Shown here in pieces: positions 57,922 through 64,000 of a stretch of 64,000 nt of DNA. Position numbers and translations under genes: made by a program. Origin of the DNA: Streptomyces shenzhenensis (lineage in GTDB: Bacteria > Actinomycetota > Actinomycetes > Streptomycetales > Streptomycetaceae); assembly GCF_003688995.1 (NCBI RefSeq), contig NZ_PENI01000017.1, positions 1-64,000 on the forward strand. The letters run 5' to 3'. Positions within the stretch are counted from its first letter, which is position 1, and each line of letters opens with the position of its first letter. The notes below the pieces were generated by a model. The model had not been told where the DNA came from and did not search any database. It was given only the letters and a program-made list of their open reading frames with translations.

Positions 57922-58797
57922 CTACTCCCCCGCGGCGAATCCGTACACCGCGAAGTCGGCGACGGGCCGGTATCCGATCCTCTGGTACAGGCCGTTGCTC
58001 GTCGGGTTGGCGAGGTCCGTGAACAGCAGGACCTCCTGGGCGCCGGCCTGCTGTGCGGCTCGGCTCACCGTCGCGGTGACCGCCCCCGCGTAGCCGCGTC
58101 CGCGCAGCCGGGCCGGGGTGTAGACGGTGGTCACCCGGATCTGGCCCGCGCTCTTCGGGGTGACGCCGGCCATGGCGACGGGGGTGCCGTCGGGGGTCTC
58201 CCAGAGGGTGACGCCGCCGTCGGCGACGCGGCTGTCGGCCCACTCGGCGGCGAAGGCGGCGGAGGCGCGCTGGCCGACCGCCGCGGCGAACTCCTCGTAC
58301 CAGCGCCGCACCAGTTCCCGGTCCGGCGCTCCTGCCGCCCTCGCCCGGCCCTGCGGCACCGGCTCCGGCACCGTCAACTCACCCAGCCGGTACAGCCGTT
58401 GCCGCTGGCGGAGGCTGCCGGAGACGCCGGTAGCCCGTTCCCAGGCCGCCGTGAACGCCGCGGCCGTCTCCTGCTCGGCCGACACCCCCGGTACGGAGTG
58501 GCCGCGCGCGAGCAGACAGGCCGCGAGCTCCGCTGCCGCCCCGGGCGCGAGCGGCGTCAGGTTCAGCGGGTGCGGAGGCGTGTGGAGCAGGGCCGCCCGG
58601 ACCCCGCCGGACTGCGCGCCGAGCACGCCGTACAGCGGGTTCCGCGGGCCGTAGGCGTGCGGTCCGCGGCTGCGCAGGGTGTCGGTCACCGTCAGGAGCA
58701 CCGTGTGCAGGGTCGGGCGGGAACGCGGGAAGTCCCCGGCCCGGGCGAGGAAGTCGTCAAGGTCTTCGGTCAGGTACCAGGTGTGCTCGGAGGGCAT
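57922..58797 (-). CDS. GNAT-family N-acetyltransferase
   Basis: A 291-residue acetyltransferase. The catalytic domain occupies the C-terminal half (VTTVYTPARLRGRGYAGAVT, with the acetyl-CoA loop R-G-R-G-Y-A, then EVLLFTDLANPTSNGLYQRI and PVADFAVYGF). The N-terminal half (LDDFLARAGDFPRSRPTLHT) is another GNAT-like or DUF4081-like unit. The substrate is unknown. It lies 3 bases after the preceding minus-strand acetyltransferase gene, with which it is probably co-transcribed. Confidence 0.85.
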   Translation of the reverse strand: MPSEHTWYLTEDLDDFLARAGDFPRSRPTLHTVLLTVTDTLRSRGPHAYGPRNPLYGVLGAQSGGVRAALLHTPPHPLNLTPLAPGAAAELAACLLARGHSVPGVSAEQETAAAFTAAWERATGVSGSLRQRQRLYRLGELTVPEPVPQGRARAAGAPDRELVRRWYEEFAAAVGQRASAAFAAEWADSRVADGGVTLWETPDGTPVAMAGVTPKSAGQIRVTTVYTPARLRGRGYAGAVTATVSRAAQQAGAQEVLLFTDLANPTSNGLYQRIGYRPVADFAVYGFAAGE

Positions 58798-58800
58798 GCC

Positions 58801-59520
58801 TCATGATGCCGACGCGCCCGGTGTCCGCGGCACGCCGGCCCCCTTCCCGGTCCCGGCCGGGCCTCGGTCCGGCCCGGCCGGGTCGAGGTCCGGCTCCGCG
58901 TCCGTGGCGAGCCGGGCGTGCAGGTGCACGTCCCGGAACGCGTCGTGCTCTCCCGCGGCGAACATCGCGTCCCGCAGCGTCCCCTCGTACGGGAACCCGC
59001 ACGTCTGCGCGATCCGGCACGAGGCGTCGTGGCCGAGCGCATGGCCGAGTTCCAGGCGGTGCAACCCCAGGTCCGTGAACGCCCAGCGGGCGGCGACGGC
59101 GAGCGCCCGGGTGGCGACCCGCTGTCCGCGCGCCTCGGGCAGCACCCAGTAGCCGACGCGGGCCAGGCGCAGCGCGTGGTCGATCGCGTTGACGCCGACG
59201 TGGCCGAGCGTCGCGCCCGTGGCCGCGTCCATGACGCAGAAGGGCACACAGGACACGTCGGCGGCGCTCTGCAGCTGCGCGCGCAGTGACGCGCGTGCGC
59301 CGTCGAGGTCGGCGGCGATGCGCAGAGGGGTGTTCCAGCGCCGGAAGTCGGGATCGGCCCGGCCCCGGAACCAGGCCGCCACGTCGGCGTCCGACCCCGC
59401 GTCCCACAGGCGCAGCCGCAGGCCGTGGCCGTGCGGCTCCGGGTTCCGCGGGGCGGCGAGCGGGGCGGGGGTGCGGACGGAGACCGAGTGGTGCTCGTGC
59501 GTCGGGGCCATGGGATTCAT
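58801..59520 (-). CDS. RimJ/RimL-type N-acetyltransferase
   Basis: A 239-residue GNAT protein. LRLRLWDAGSDADVAAWFRG begins the domain, YWVLPEARGQRVATRALAVA carries the acetyl-CoA loop, and AFTDLGLHRLELGHALGHDA with CGFPYEGTLRDAMFAAGEHD is the typical RimJ/RimL end. The last 40 residues are disordered and Gly/Pro-rich. It follows the DUF35 gene by 39 bases on the same strand and may be the end of the DoxX-DUF35 transcript. Confidence 0.85.
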   Translation of the reverse strand: MNPMAPTHEHHSVSVRTPAPLAAPRNPEPHGHGLRLRLWDAGSDADVAAWFRGRADPDFRRWNTPLRIAADLDGARASLRAQLQSAADVSCVPFCVMDAATGATLGHVGVNAIDHALRLARVGYWVLPEARGQRVATRALAVAARWAFTDLGLHRLELGHALGHDASCRIAQTCGFPYEGTLRDAMFAAGEHDAFRDVHLHARLATDAEPDLDPAGPDRGPAGTGKGAGVPRTPGASAS

Positions 59521-59559
59521 TGAAGCCCGTCGGCCGCCGCCCGCGGCCCCGGGGTCCGG

Positions 59560-59958
59560 TCACCCGCGCACGGGCCGGAACACCGGCACCCCGTCCCGGA
59601 ACGCCACCGCCAGCTCCGCGCCGGCCCGCAGCGTCCCGGCGGCGCAGTCCACCACCTCCGTCATCATCCGCGGCCCCTCCGCGAGATCCACGACGGCGGC
59701 GACGTACGGCGTGCGCGCGCCGAAGGGCGGCAGGTCGTTGCGGTGGACGACGGACCAGGTGTACAGCGTCGCCCGGCCGCTCGCCCGCTCCCAGCCGACG
59801 TCCTCGCTCCAGCAGTGCGGGCAGAACTCCCGGGGGTAGTGATGGGCCCGGCCGCAGGCCGCGCAGCGGCGCAGCAGGAGCAGGCCGTCGGCCGCCGCGT
59901 CCCAGTAGGGCCTGGTGAAGGCGTCGGCCTGCGGCCGGTCGAAGCCCTCCGTGGGCAT
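59560..59958 (-). CDS. DUF35 zinc-ribbon/OB-fold protein
   Basis: A 132-residue acyl-CoA-binding-type protein. The zinc ribbon uses C32-x2-C35 (RRCAACGRAHH) and C46-x2-C49 (FCPHCWSED); the OB fold is GRATLYTWSVVHRNDLPPFG and YVAAVVDLAEGPRMMTEVVD. It may pair with the Ltp-like protein of 55920, which lacks an adjacent DUF35 gene. Its ATG shares one base with the stop of the DoxX gene (TGATG), so the two are translationally coupled and controlled by operator copy 9. Confidence 0.88.
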   Translation of the reverse strand: MPTEGFDRPQADAFTRPYWDAAADGLLLLRRCAACGRAHHYPREFCPHCWSEDVGWERASGRATLYTWSVVHRNDLPPFGARTPYVAAVVDLAEGPRMMTEVVDCAAGTLRAGAELAVAFRDGVPVFRPVRG

Positions 59959-60407
59959 CAGAACCACCCCAGCGCGGCGTCGAGGGACCATGTCTGGCCC
60001 GCCATGCCGAACAGCCCGACCAGCGAGATGAGGGCCATCATCGAGTTCTGCCCCTGCTCGGCCCAGTCGTGGATCATGAGGACGAAGTAGACGAGGTTCA
60101 GCAGCGCTCCGCCGACCAGCGCGACGGGGGTCAGAAAGCCCAGCACCAGGCCGACGCCCAGGGCCAGTTCGGCGTACAGGACGACGTACGCCATCGTCCT
60201 CGGCCGGGGTTCCACCACGGTCGCGAAGCCGGAGCGGACCAGGGTCCAGCGGTGTTTCGCCGCGATGTCCGCCGCCCACGCGATGCCGGTGCCGCGCCGG
60301 AGCCAGGCCTTGCGGTCCTTGTGCCGCCAGCTCTCCAGCCACCACAGCCCGAGCCCGACGCGCAGCACCGCCAGCCATTCGGCGCCGCTGAGCCAGATCG
60401 TGTCCAT
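59958..60407 (-). CDS. DoxX-family membrane protein
   Basis: A 149-residue protein with four hydrophobic helices, the first around WLAVLRVGLGLWWLESWRHK and the others around YVVLYAELALGVGLVLGF, VGGALLNLVYFVLMIHDW and MALISLVGLFGMAG. This is the DoxX/SURF4-like fold. In the thiosulfate:quinone reductase of Acidianus DoxD/DoxA act together; lone DoxX proteins are usually uncharacterised membrane partners. Start is the ATG at 60407, 25 bases after operator copy 9. It is coupled to the DUF35 gene. Confidence 0.87.
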   Translation of the reverse strand: MDTIWLSGAEWLAVLRVGLGLWWLESWRHKDRKAWLRRGTGIAWAADIAAKHRWTLVRSGFATVVEPRPRTMAYVVLYAELALGVGLVLGFLTPVALVGGALLNLVYFVLMIHDWAEQGQNSMMALISLVGLFGMAGQTWSLDAALGWF

Positions 60408-60432
60408 GGACCCTCCCCGCCCGCCGCTCGAA

Positions 60433-60449
60433 TCTGACGGTACGTCAGT
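60433..60449. promoter_or_regulatory. CGTCAG operator, copy 9
   Basis: TCTGACGgtaCGTCAGT, one mismatch at the outer base. It lies just upstream of the DoxX-DUF35 operon. Confidence 0.7.
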
Positions 60450-60647
60450 TCAGCGGACGTCCGGCGCTCGCGCAAGACCGGCAGCGCAACCGGGCGGAAC
60501 CGGGCGGGGTGGCCGCCCGGATTCATCCACATCCGAGTGGGCTACGTCACAGAGCCCACCCACACCTCCTACACCTGTGATCAATCCGCAACCAATTCCG
60601 GTCTTGACCGAGACCCATCAACGAGGAGCGTGATTACGCTCCCGCTC

Positions 60648-61832
60648 ATGGCCGTCTCCCGCGCCCTTGCGCAGCCCCTCACGACACCCACCGACCGCCC
60701 CGTCTATGTGATCGGCGCCGGACCCGGCGGCCTGGCCGCCGCCCATGCGCTGCGGGCCCGGGGCGTACGGGCCGTCGTCCTGGAGCGGGCCGACCGGGTC
60801 GGGTCGTCCTGGCGGCGCCACTACGACCGGCTCCGTCTGCACACCACCCGCGGTCTGTCGGCGCTGCCCGGACTGCCGATCCCGCGCCGGTTCGGGCGCT
60901 GGGTGACACGCGACAACATGGTGCGGTACCTGGAGAAGTACGCCGAGTTCCACGAACTGGAGATCGTCACCGGGGTCGAGGTGTCCCGCATCGAGCGGTC
61001 GGCCGACGGCACGGGCTGGCTGCTGCGCGCCTCCGGCGGCCGGGAGCTGACCGGCAGCGCGGTGGTCGTCGCCACCGGCTACAACCACACCCCGCACGTG
61101 CCCGGCTGGCCGGGGCGCGACGCGTACACCGGCGAGTTCCTGCACGCCGGCGAGTACCGCAACGCCCAGCCGTACGCCGGGCGTGACGTGCTCGTCGTCG
61201 GGGTGGGCAACACCGGCGCGGAGATAGCCGTGGACCTGGTGGAGGGGGGCGCCTCGCGGGTGCGGCTGTCCGTGCGCACCGTCCCGCACGTCATGCGGCG
61301 GTCCACGGCGGGCTGGGCCGCCCAGTACTCGGCCGTGCTGGTACGGCGCCTGCCCGTCACGCTCGTCGACCGGCTCGCCAGGGCGATGGTGCGGATGAGC
61401 GTGCCCGACCTGTCCGCGTACGGGCTGCCGCGGCCGGAGACCGGGCTGTACAGCCGGGTCACCGCGGGGGCGATCCCGGTGCAGGACGTGGGCCTGATAG
61501 CCGCCGTACGGGCGGGCCGGATCGAGGTCGTGGCCGCCGTCGAGGGCTTCGAGGACGGGAAGGTGGCCCTCGCCGACGGCGGCCGGCTGTCGCCGGACGT
61601 GATGATCGCCGCCACCGGGTACACACGTGCCCTGGAGGGGCTGGTCGGCCATCTCGACGTGCTCGACGGACACGGCAGGCCGGTCGTACGCGGCGGACGC
61701 AGCCCACGCAACGCCCCCGGCCTGTACTTCACCGGATTCACCAACCCCATCAGCGGCATGCTCCGCGAACTGGCAATCGACGCGGAGAAAATAGCGAAGA
61801 CGGTGGCGAAAAGGGCAGCACGCCACACGTGA
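60648..61832 (+). CDS. FAD-dependent monooxygenase-like oxidoreductase
   Basis: A 394-residue flavoprotein. The FAD loop is VYVIGAGPGGLAAAHALRAR; SWRRHYDRLRLHTTRGLSAL and the late GYNHTPHVPGWPGR are typical of flavin-containing and Baeyer-Villiger-like monooxygenases; the NADPH loop is VLVVGVGNTGAEIAVDLVEG. It ends YFTGFTNPISGMLRELAIDA. It probably hydroxylates a lipophilic substrate with NADPH and oxygen. The ATG at 60648 has no strong ribosome-binding site; a GTG at 60630 lies next to GAGGAG, too close to be ideal. A tandem 21-base repeat region follows the stop. Confidence 0.88.
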   Translation: MAVSRALAQPLTTPTDRPVYVIGAGPGGLAAAHALRARGVRAVVLERADRVGSSWRRHYDRLRLHTTRGLSALPGLPIPRRFGRWVTRDNMVRYLEKYAEFHELEIVTGVEVSRIERSADGTGWLLRASGGRELTGSAVVVATGYNHTPHVPGWPGRDAYTGEFLHAGEYRNAQPYAGRDVLVVGVGNTGAEIAVDLVEGGASRVRLSVRTVPHVMRRSTAGWAAQYSAVLVRRLPVTLVDRLARAMVRMSVPDLSAYGLPRPETGLYSRVTAGAIPVQDVGLIAAVRAGRIEVVAAVEGFEDGKVALADGGRLSPDVMIAATGYTRALEGLVGHLDVLDGHGRPVVRGGRSPRNAPGLYFTGFTNPISGMLRELAIDAEKIAKTVAKRAARHT

Positions 61833-62135
61833 GGCGACCAACACGGGGAGCATGCCGCAGGCGGCACGGGGAACGTGAGGCGGGCGGCACGGCGCGCGTG
61901 ACGCGGGCGACGCGGGGAACGTGACGCGGACGGCATGGGGAACGCAAGGCGGGCTGCACGGCGCGCGTAAGACAGGCGGCACGGGGGACGTGGGGGGCCG
62001 CGCAGCGCGCGTGACGCGGGCGACACGGCGCGCGTGACACGGGCCGCGCGGCAAGCGCGACAACGGGCGGCATGGCGAGCATGCCGCAGGCGGCACGGGG
62101 AACGTGAGGCGGGCGGCACAGCGCGCATAACGCTG
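61829..62135. repeat. Degenerate ~21-bp tandem repeat region
   Basis: About 15 imperfect copies of a unit close to CGCGTGACGCGGGCGGCACGG, with variants ending in GGGAA. Two copies of a longer block beginning GAGCATGCCGCAGGCGGC lie at about 61849 and 62077. Periodicity is a multiple of three, so the minus strand keeps an open frame without being a gene. Probably arose by slippage. Confidence 0.7.
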
Positions 62136-62270
62136 TCCTGCCTCAGCGAAGATGCACTGGTCTCACCGGAGATTGACGACCGGCCAGTTCGTCTCATCGA
62201 AGTTTGACCACGCCGGCTCGCTGGCTCGCCCTCGGCCGAGTGCCGAAGGAGCCTTTGCGATCATGCCCCC

Positions 62271-62741
62271 ATGGACTTCGAACTCGTCCCGCCCAACGAT
62301 GTCGGTCCTCTGGTGATCGGCATGCCGCAGCGGGAAGCAGACGCAGCACTGCTGTCGCTGCGCGATCCGTCAGTGCTCTCCGACTCGGACCGGCCTGGGC
62401 AACACATCTTTCGCCCGAGCGGCTTGATGATCAGCATCAGCTGCACTCGCGGTCTCTTGGAGGCAGTCGAGTTGGGACGCCCATCAAACGCAAGCGACAG
62501 CGTGCGGTTCGGTGATGTCGACGTATTCGGCCTGCCCGCGCGTGAGGTCGTTCGCCGCATGCGCGGGCAGACGACAATCCTTGCCGACGCAGAGGACCCA
62601 GCGTCATTCGTTGCACCTGACCTGCTGCTGAGCTTCTGGCGCCCCTTCGCGGCGGACGATGACCCCGACGAGGAGCAGGGCTACCACTTCAGCTCAGTCC
62701 TCCTGGCCCGTCCCGGGTATTACGACGGTCCGGGGCTGTGA
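62271..62741 (+). CDS. Hypothetical protein, unrecognised
   Basis: A 156-residue protein starting MDFELVPPNDVGPLVIGMPQ. It has an early PLVIGMPQREADAALLSLRD pattern, a hydrophobic strand GLMISISC near residue 52 and an FWRPF motif near residue 120, and ends HFSSVLLARPGYYDG. No domain is recognised; similar proteins are common in streptomycetes as orphan cytoplasmic proteins or immunity-like factors of unknown role. Composition is less GC-rich than its neighbours, hinting at horizontal origin. The ATG at 62271 is weakly supported, with no clear ribosome-binding site. A hairpin follows at 62782. Confidence 0.7.
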   Translation: MDFELVPPNDVGPLVIGMPQREADAALLSLRDPSVLSDSDRPGQHIFRPSGLMISISCTRGLLEAVELGRPSNASDSVRFGDVDVFGLPAREVVRRMRGQTTILADAEDPASFVAPDLLLSFWRPFAADDDPDEEQGYHFSSVLLARPGYYDGPGL

Positions 62742-62781
62742 CCGACACCGGCAGGGACCGCCGGTGAAGTCTTGGCGAGGC

Positions 62782-62814
62782 GGCTCGGTGACGGAGGCAG
62801 AACGTCACTGAGCC
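62782..62814 (+). terminator. Hairpin after hypothetical gene
   Basis: GGCTCGGTGACG (62782-62793) and CGTCACTGAGCC (62803-62814), one mismatch, 9-base loop. It starts 41 bases after the stop and insulates the gene from the operator-controlled unit that follows. Confidence 0.65.
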
Positions 62815-62861
62815 GAGTCACTCCCGCCATGCCAGTTGGTGACTTTGCCTGCACAGGCGTT

Positions 62862-62878
62862 CCTGACGCTGTGTCAGT
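62862..62878. promoter_or_regulatory. CGTCAG operator, copy 10
   Basis: CCTGACGctgTGTCAGT, left arm close to consensus, right arm with two changes. It lies 58 bases upstream of the acetate-CoA-ligase-like gene. Confidence 0.6.
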
Positions 62879-62885
62879 TCAGTAA

Positions 62886-62902
62886 CCTGACAGGGCGTCA
62901 GT
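62886..62902. promoter_or_regulatory. CGTCAG operator, copy 11
   Basis: CCTGACAgggCGTCAGT, near consensus in both arms. It is 24 bases from copy 10 and 34 bases before the start at 62936. Confidence 0.6.
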
Positions 62903-62935
62903 TAATTGTGCTGTCACACAGGAGCGGGCGGACCG

Positions 62936-64000
62936 ATGCTTGGATCGACCCACGGCACCCTCACCACCGACTCCCGCCGGGCCCGGATCATCGCCTGCGG
63001 CGAGCAGCGGCCCGGAGCCGCCGTCCACGGCCGGGCGGCCGACACGGACGACCTCGACGTCAGCGGCCGGCCGCTGTACACGGACGTACCGGACCTGGAC
63101 CGGTTCTTCCGGCCCCGGTCCGTCGCCGTGGTCGGCGCCTCGGACACGGAGGGCCGGCCGAACACCGGCATCACCCGGCAACTCCTGTCCTGGGCCGAGC
63201 GGGTGGGCGCACGGGTGCACCCGGTGCACCCGACCCGGCCGGCCGTCTTCGGCCTCCCCTGCGCCGCCTCCGTCGCCGACCTGCCCGAACCGGTCGATCT
63301 CGCGGTGCTGCTGGTCGCCGACCCGCTGCCGCTGGTCGCGGAACTCGCCGAGGCCAAGGTGCGGTTCGCGGTCGCCTTCGCCTCCGGGTTCGCGGAGACC
63401 GGCGCGGCGGGCGCCGCGGCCCAGGCCGAACTCGCCGCCGCCGTAAGGGAATCCGGGCTGCGGCTGCTCGGCCCGAACACCAACCTCAACGCCTTCGAAC
63501 GGTTCCGGAACGACCTCCAGGGGCCCGCGATCGCCCTCATCACCCAGTCCGGGCACCAGGGGCGGCCGGTCTTCGCCCTCCAGGAACTGGGCGTCCGGCT
63601 CTCCCACTGGGCGCCCACCGGCAACGAGGCCGACCTGGAGACCGCCGACTTCATCTCCTACTTCGCCGAGCGCCCCGAGGTCGGCGCCATCGCCTGCTAC
63701 CTGGAGGGCCTCAAGGACGGCCGCTCCTTCCTGCTGGCCGCCGACCGGGCCGCCCGGCGCCGGGTGCCGGTGGTCGCGGTCAAGGTGGGCCGCACGGAGG
63801 CGGGCGCCCGCACCGCCGCCTCCCACACCGGCAAGCTGACCGGCGCGGACGACGTGATCGACGCGGCGATGCGGCAGTACGGGGTGATCCGGGTCGACGG
63901 GCTCGACGAACTCCAGGACACCGCCGCCCTGCTGGCCCGGGCCCAGGCACCGCGCGCCGACGGGGTCGTCGTCTACTCGATCTCGGGCGGCACGGGCGCG
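62936..64000 (+). CDS. Acetate-CoA-ligase-family protein (ADP-forming type), partial
   Basis: At least 355 codons, running off the window edge. The protein opens MLGSTHGTLTTDSRRARIIA, then has FFRPRSVAVVGASDTEGRPNT, the CoA-binding domain of ADP-forming acyl-CoA synthetases; VAFASGFAETG and LITQSGHQGRP follow, and KVGRTEAGARTAASHTGKLT carries the catalytic-type histidine of succinyl-CoA-synthetase relatives. It probably activates an acid to its CoA ester. Start is the ATG at 62936 with AGGAG 11 bases upstream. Operators 10 and 11 make it a likely member of the catabolic regulon. Confidence 0.88.
   Translation, partial: MLGSTHGTLTTDSRRARIIACGEQRPGAAVHGRAADTDDLDVSGRPLYTDVPDLDRFFRPRSVAVVGASDTEGRPNTGITRQLLSWAERVGARVHPVHPTRPAVFGLPCAASVADLPEPVDLAVLLVADPLPLVAELAEAKVRFAVAFASGFAETGAAGAAAQAELAAAVRESGLRLLGPNTNLNAFERFRNDLQGPAIALITQSGHQGRPVFALQELGVRLSHWAPTGNEADLETADFISYFAERPEVGAIACYLEGLKDGRSFLLAADRAARRRVPVVAVKVGRTEAGARTAASHTGKLTGADDVIDAAMRQYGVIRVDGLDELQDTAALLARAQAPRADGVVVYSISGGTGA

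Overview
The window is high-GC actinobacterial chromosome and almost certainly Streptomyces. The clearest marker is the afsR–afsS–afsK regulatory set (41.8–52.5 kb), which is typical of that genus. Supporting markers are an XRE/DUF397 pair, a GPP34-family protein, a bifunctional F420-cofactor gene (fbiC), frequent GTG starts, and the intergenic repeats built on GGGGCGCGGGGAACTGCGCG that are scattered through streptomycete genomes. No rRNA, tRNA or CRISPR array was seen.

Left part, 0–14.5 kb (accessory). The edge holds the 3' end of an IS110-type transposase and the wreck of an IS3-type transposase. A cupin-like protein follows, then a divergent glycosyltransferase / nucleotidyltransferase pair, a secreted fascin-fold protein, and a three-domain HNH nuclease resembling type IV restriction enzymes that read phosphorothioated or methylated DNA. 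From 5.9 to 11.8 kb lies a compact block: methyltransferase, isochorismatase-like hydrolase, isopropylmalate-dehydrogenase-like enzyme and EF-hand protein, with an MFS exporter and a divergent winged-helix regulator. It looks like a small uncharacterised biosynthetic or modification locus. Glutathione peroxidase, a decayed MerR regulator and a DUF397/XRE switch complete this part.

Core-like part, 14.7–34 kb. GPP34 protein, a D,D-carboxypeptidase with a very long disordered N-terminus, membrane protein, an SDR divergent from an unknown protein, sodium:solute symporter, ADP-ribosylglycohydrolase, glycerophosphodiesterase, a decayed TPR gene (26.7–27.8 kb), a DUF2165 protein, an L,D-transpeptidase-like protein, fbiC, an F420-type oxidoreductase, an acetyltransferase and a Ddn-like F420 protein.

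Catabolic part, 34–64 kb, wrapped around afsRSK. Genes of CoA-thioester and alicyclic/steroid-type catabolism (aldehyde dehydrogenase, D-aminoacylase-like amidohydrolase, luciferase-like monooxygenases, SDR, amidohydrolase, acyl-CoA ligase, two thiolase-like lipid-transfer proteins, two DUF35 proteins, enoyl-CoA hydratase, acyl-CoA dehydrogenase, DoxX protein, acetate-CoA-ligase-like protein) surround the regulatory genes. The feature that ties them together is a palindrome, TCTGACGnnnCGTCAGA. I find 11 copies at exact or near-exact match, and each lies next to a start or in an intergenic region of this gene set (one more precedes the SDR at 21.4 kb). The simplest reading is one dispersed regulon under a TetR-type repressor; the TetR gene at 53.6 kb is a candidate.

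A second item for follow-up is a 48-codon gene at 45,301. It encodes a secreted peptide that repeats the NAMP motif of the neighbouring AfsS protein, and has its own ribosome-binding site and a strong terminator.
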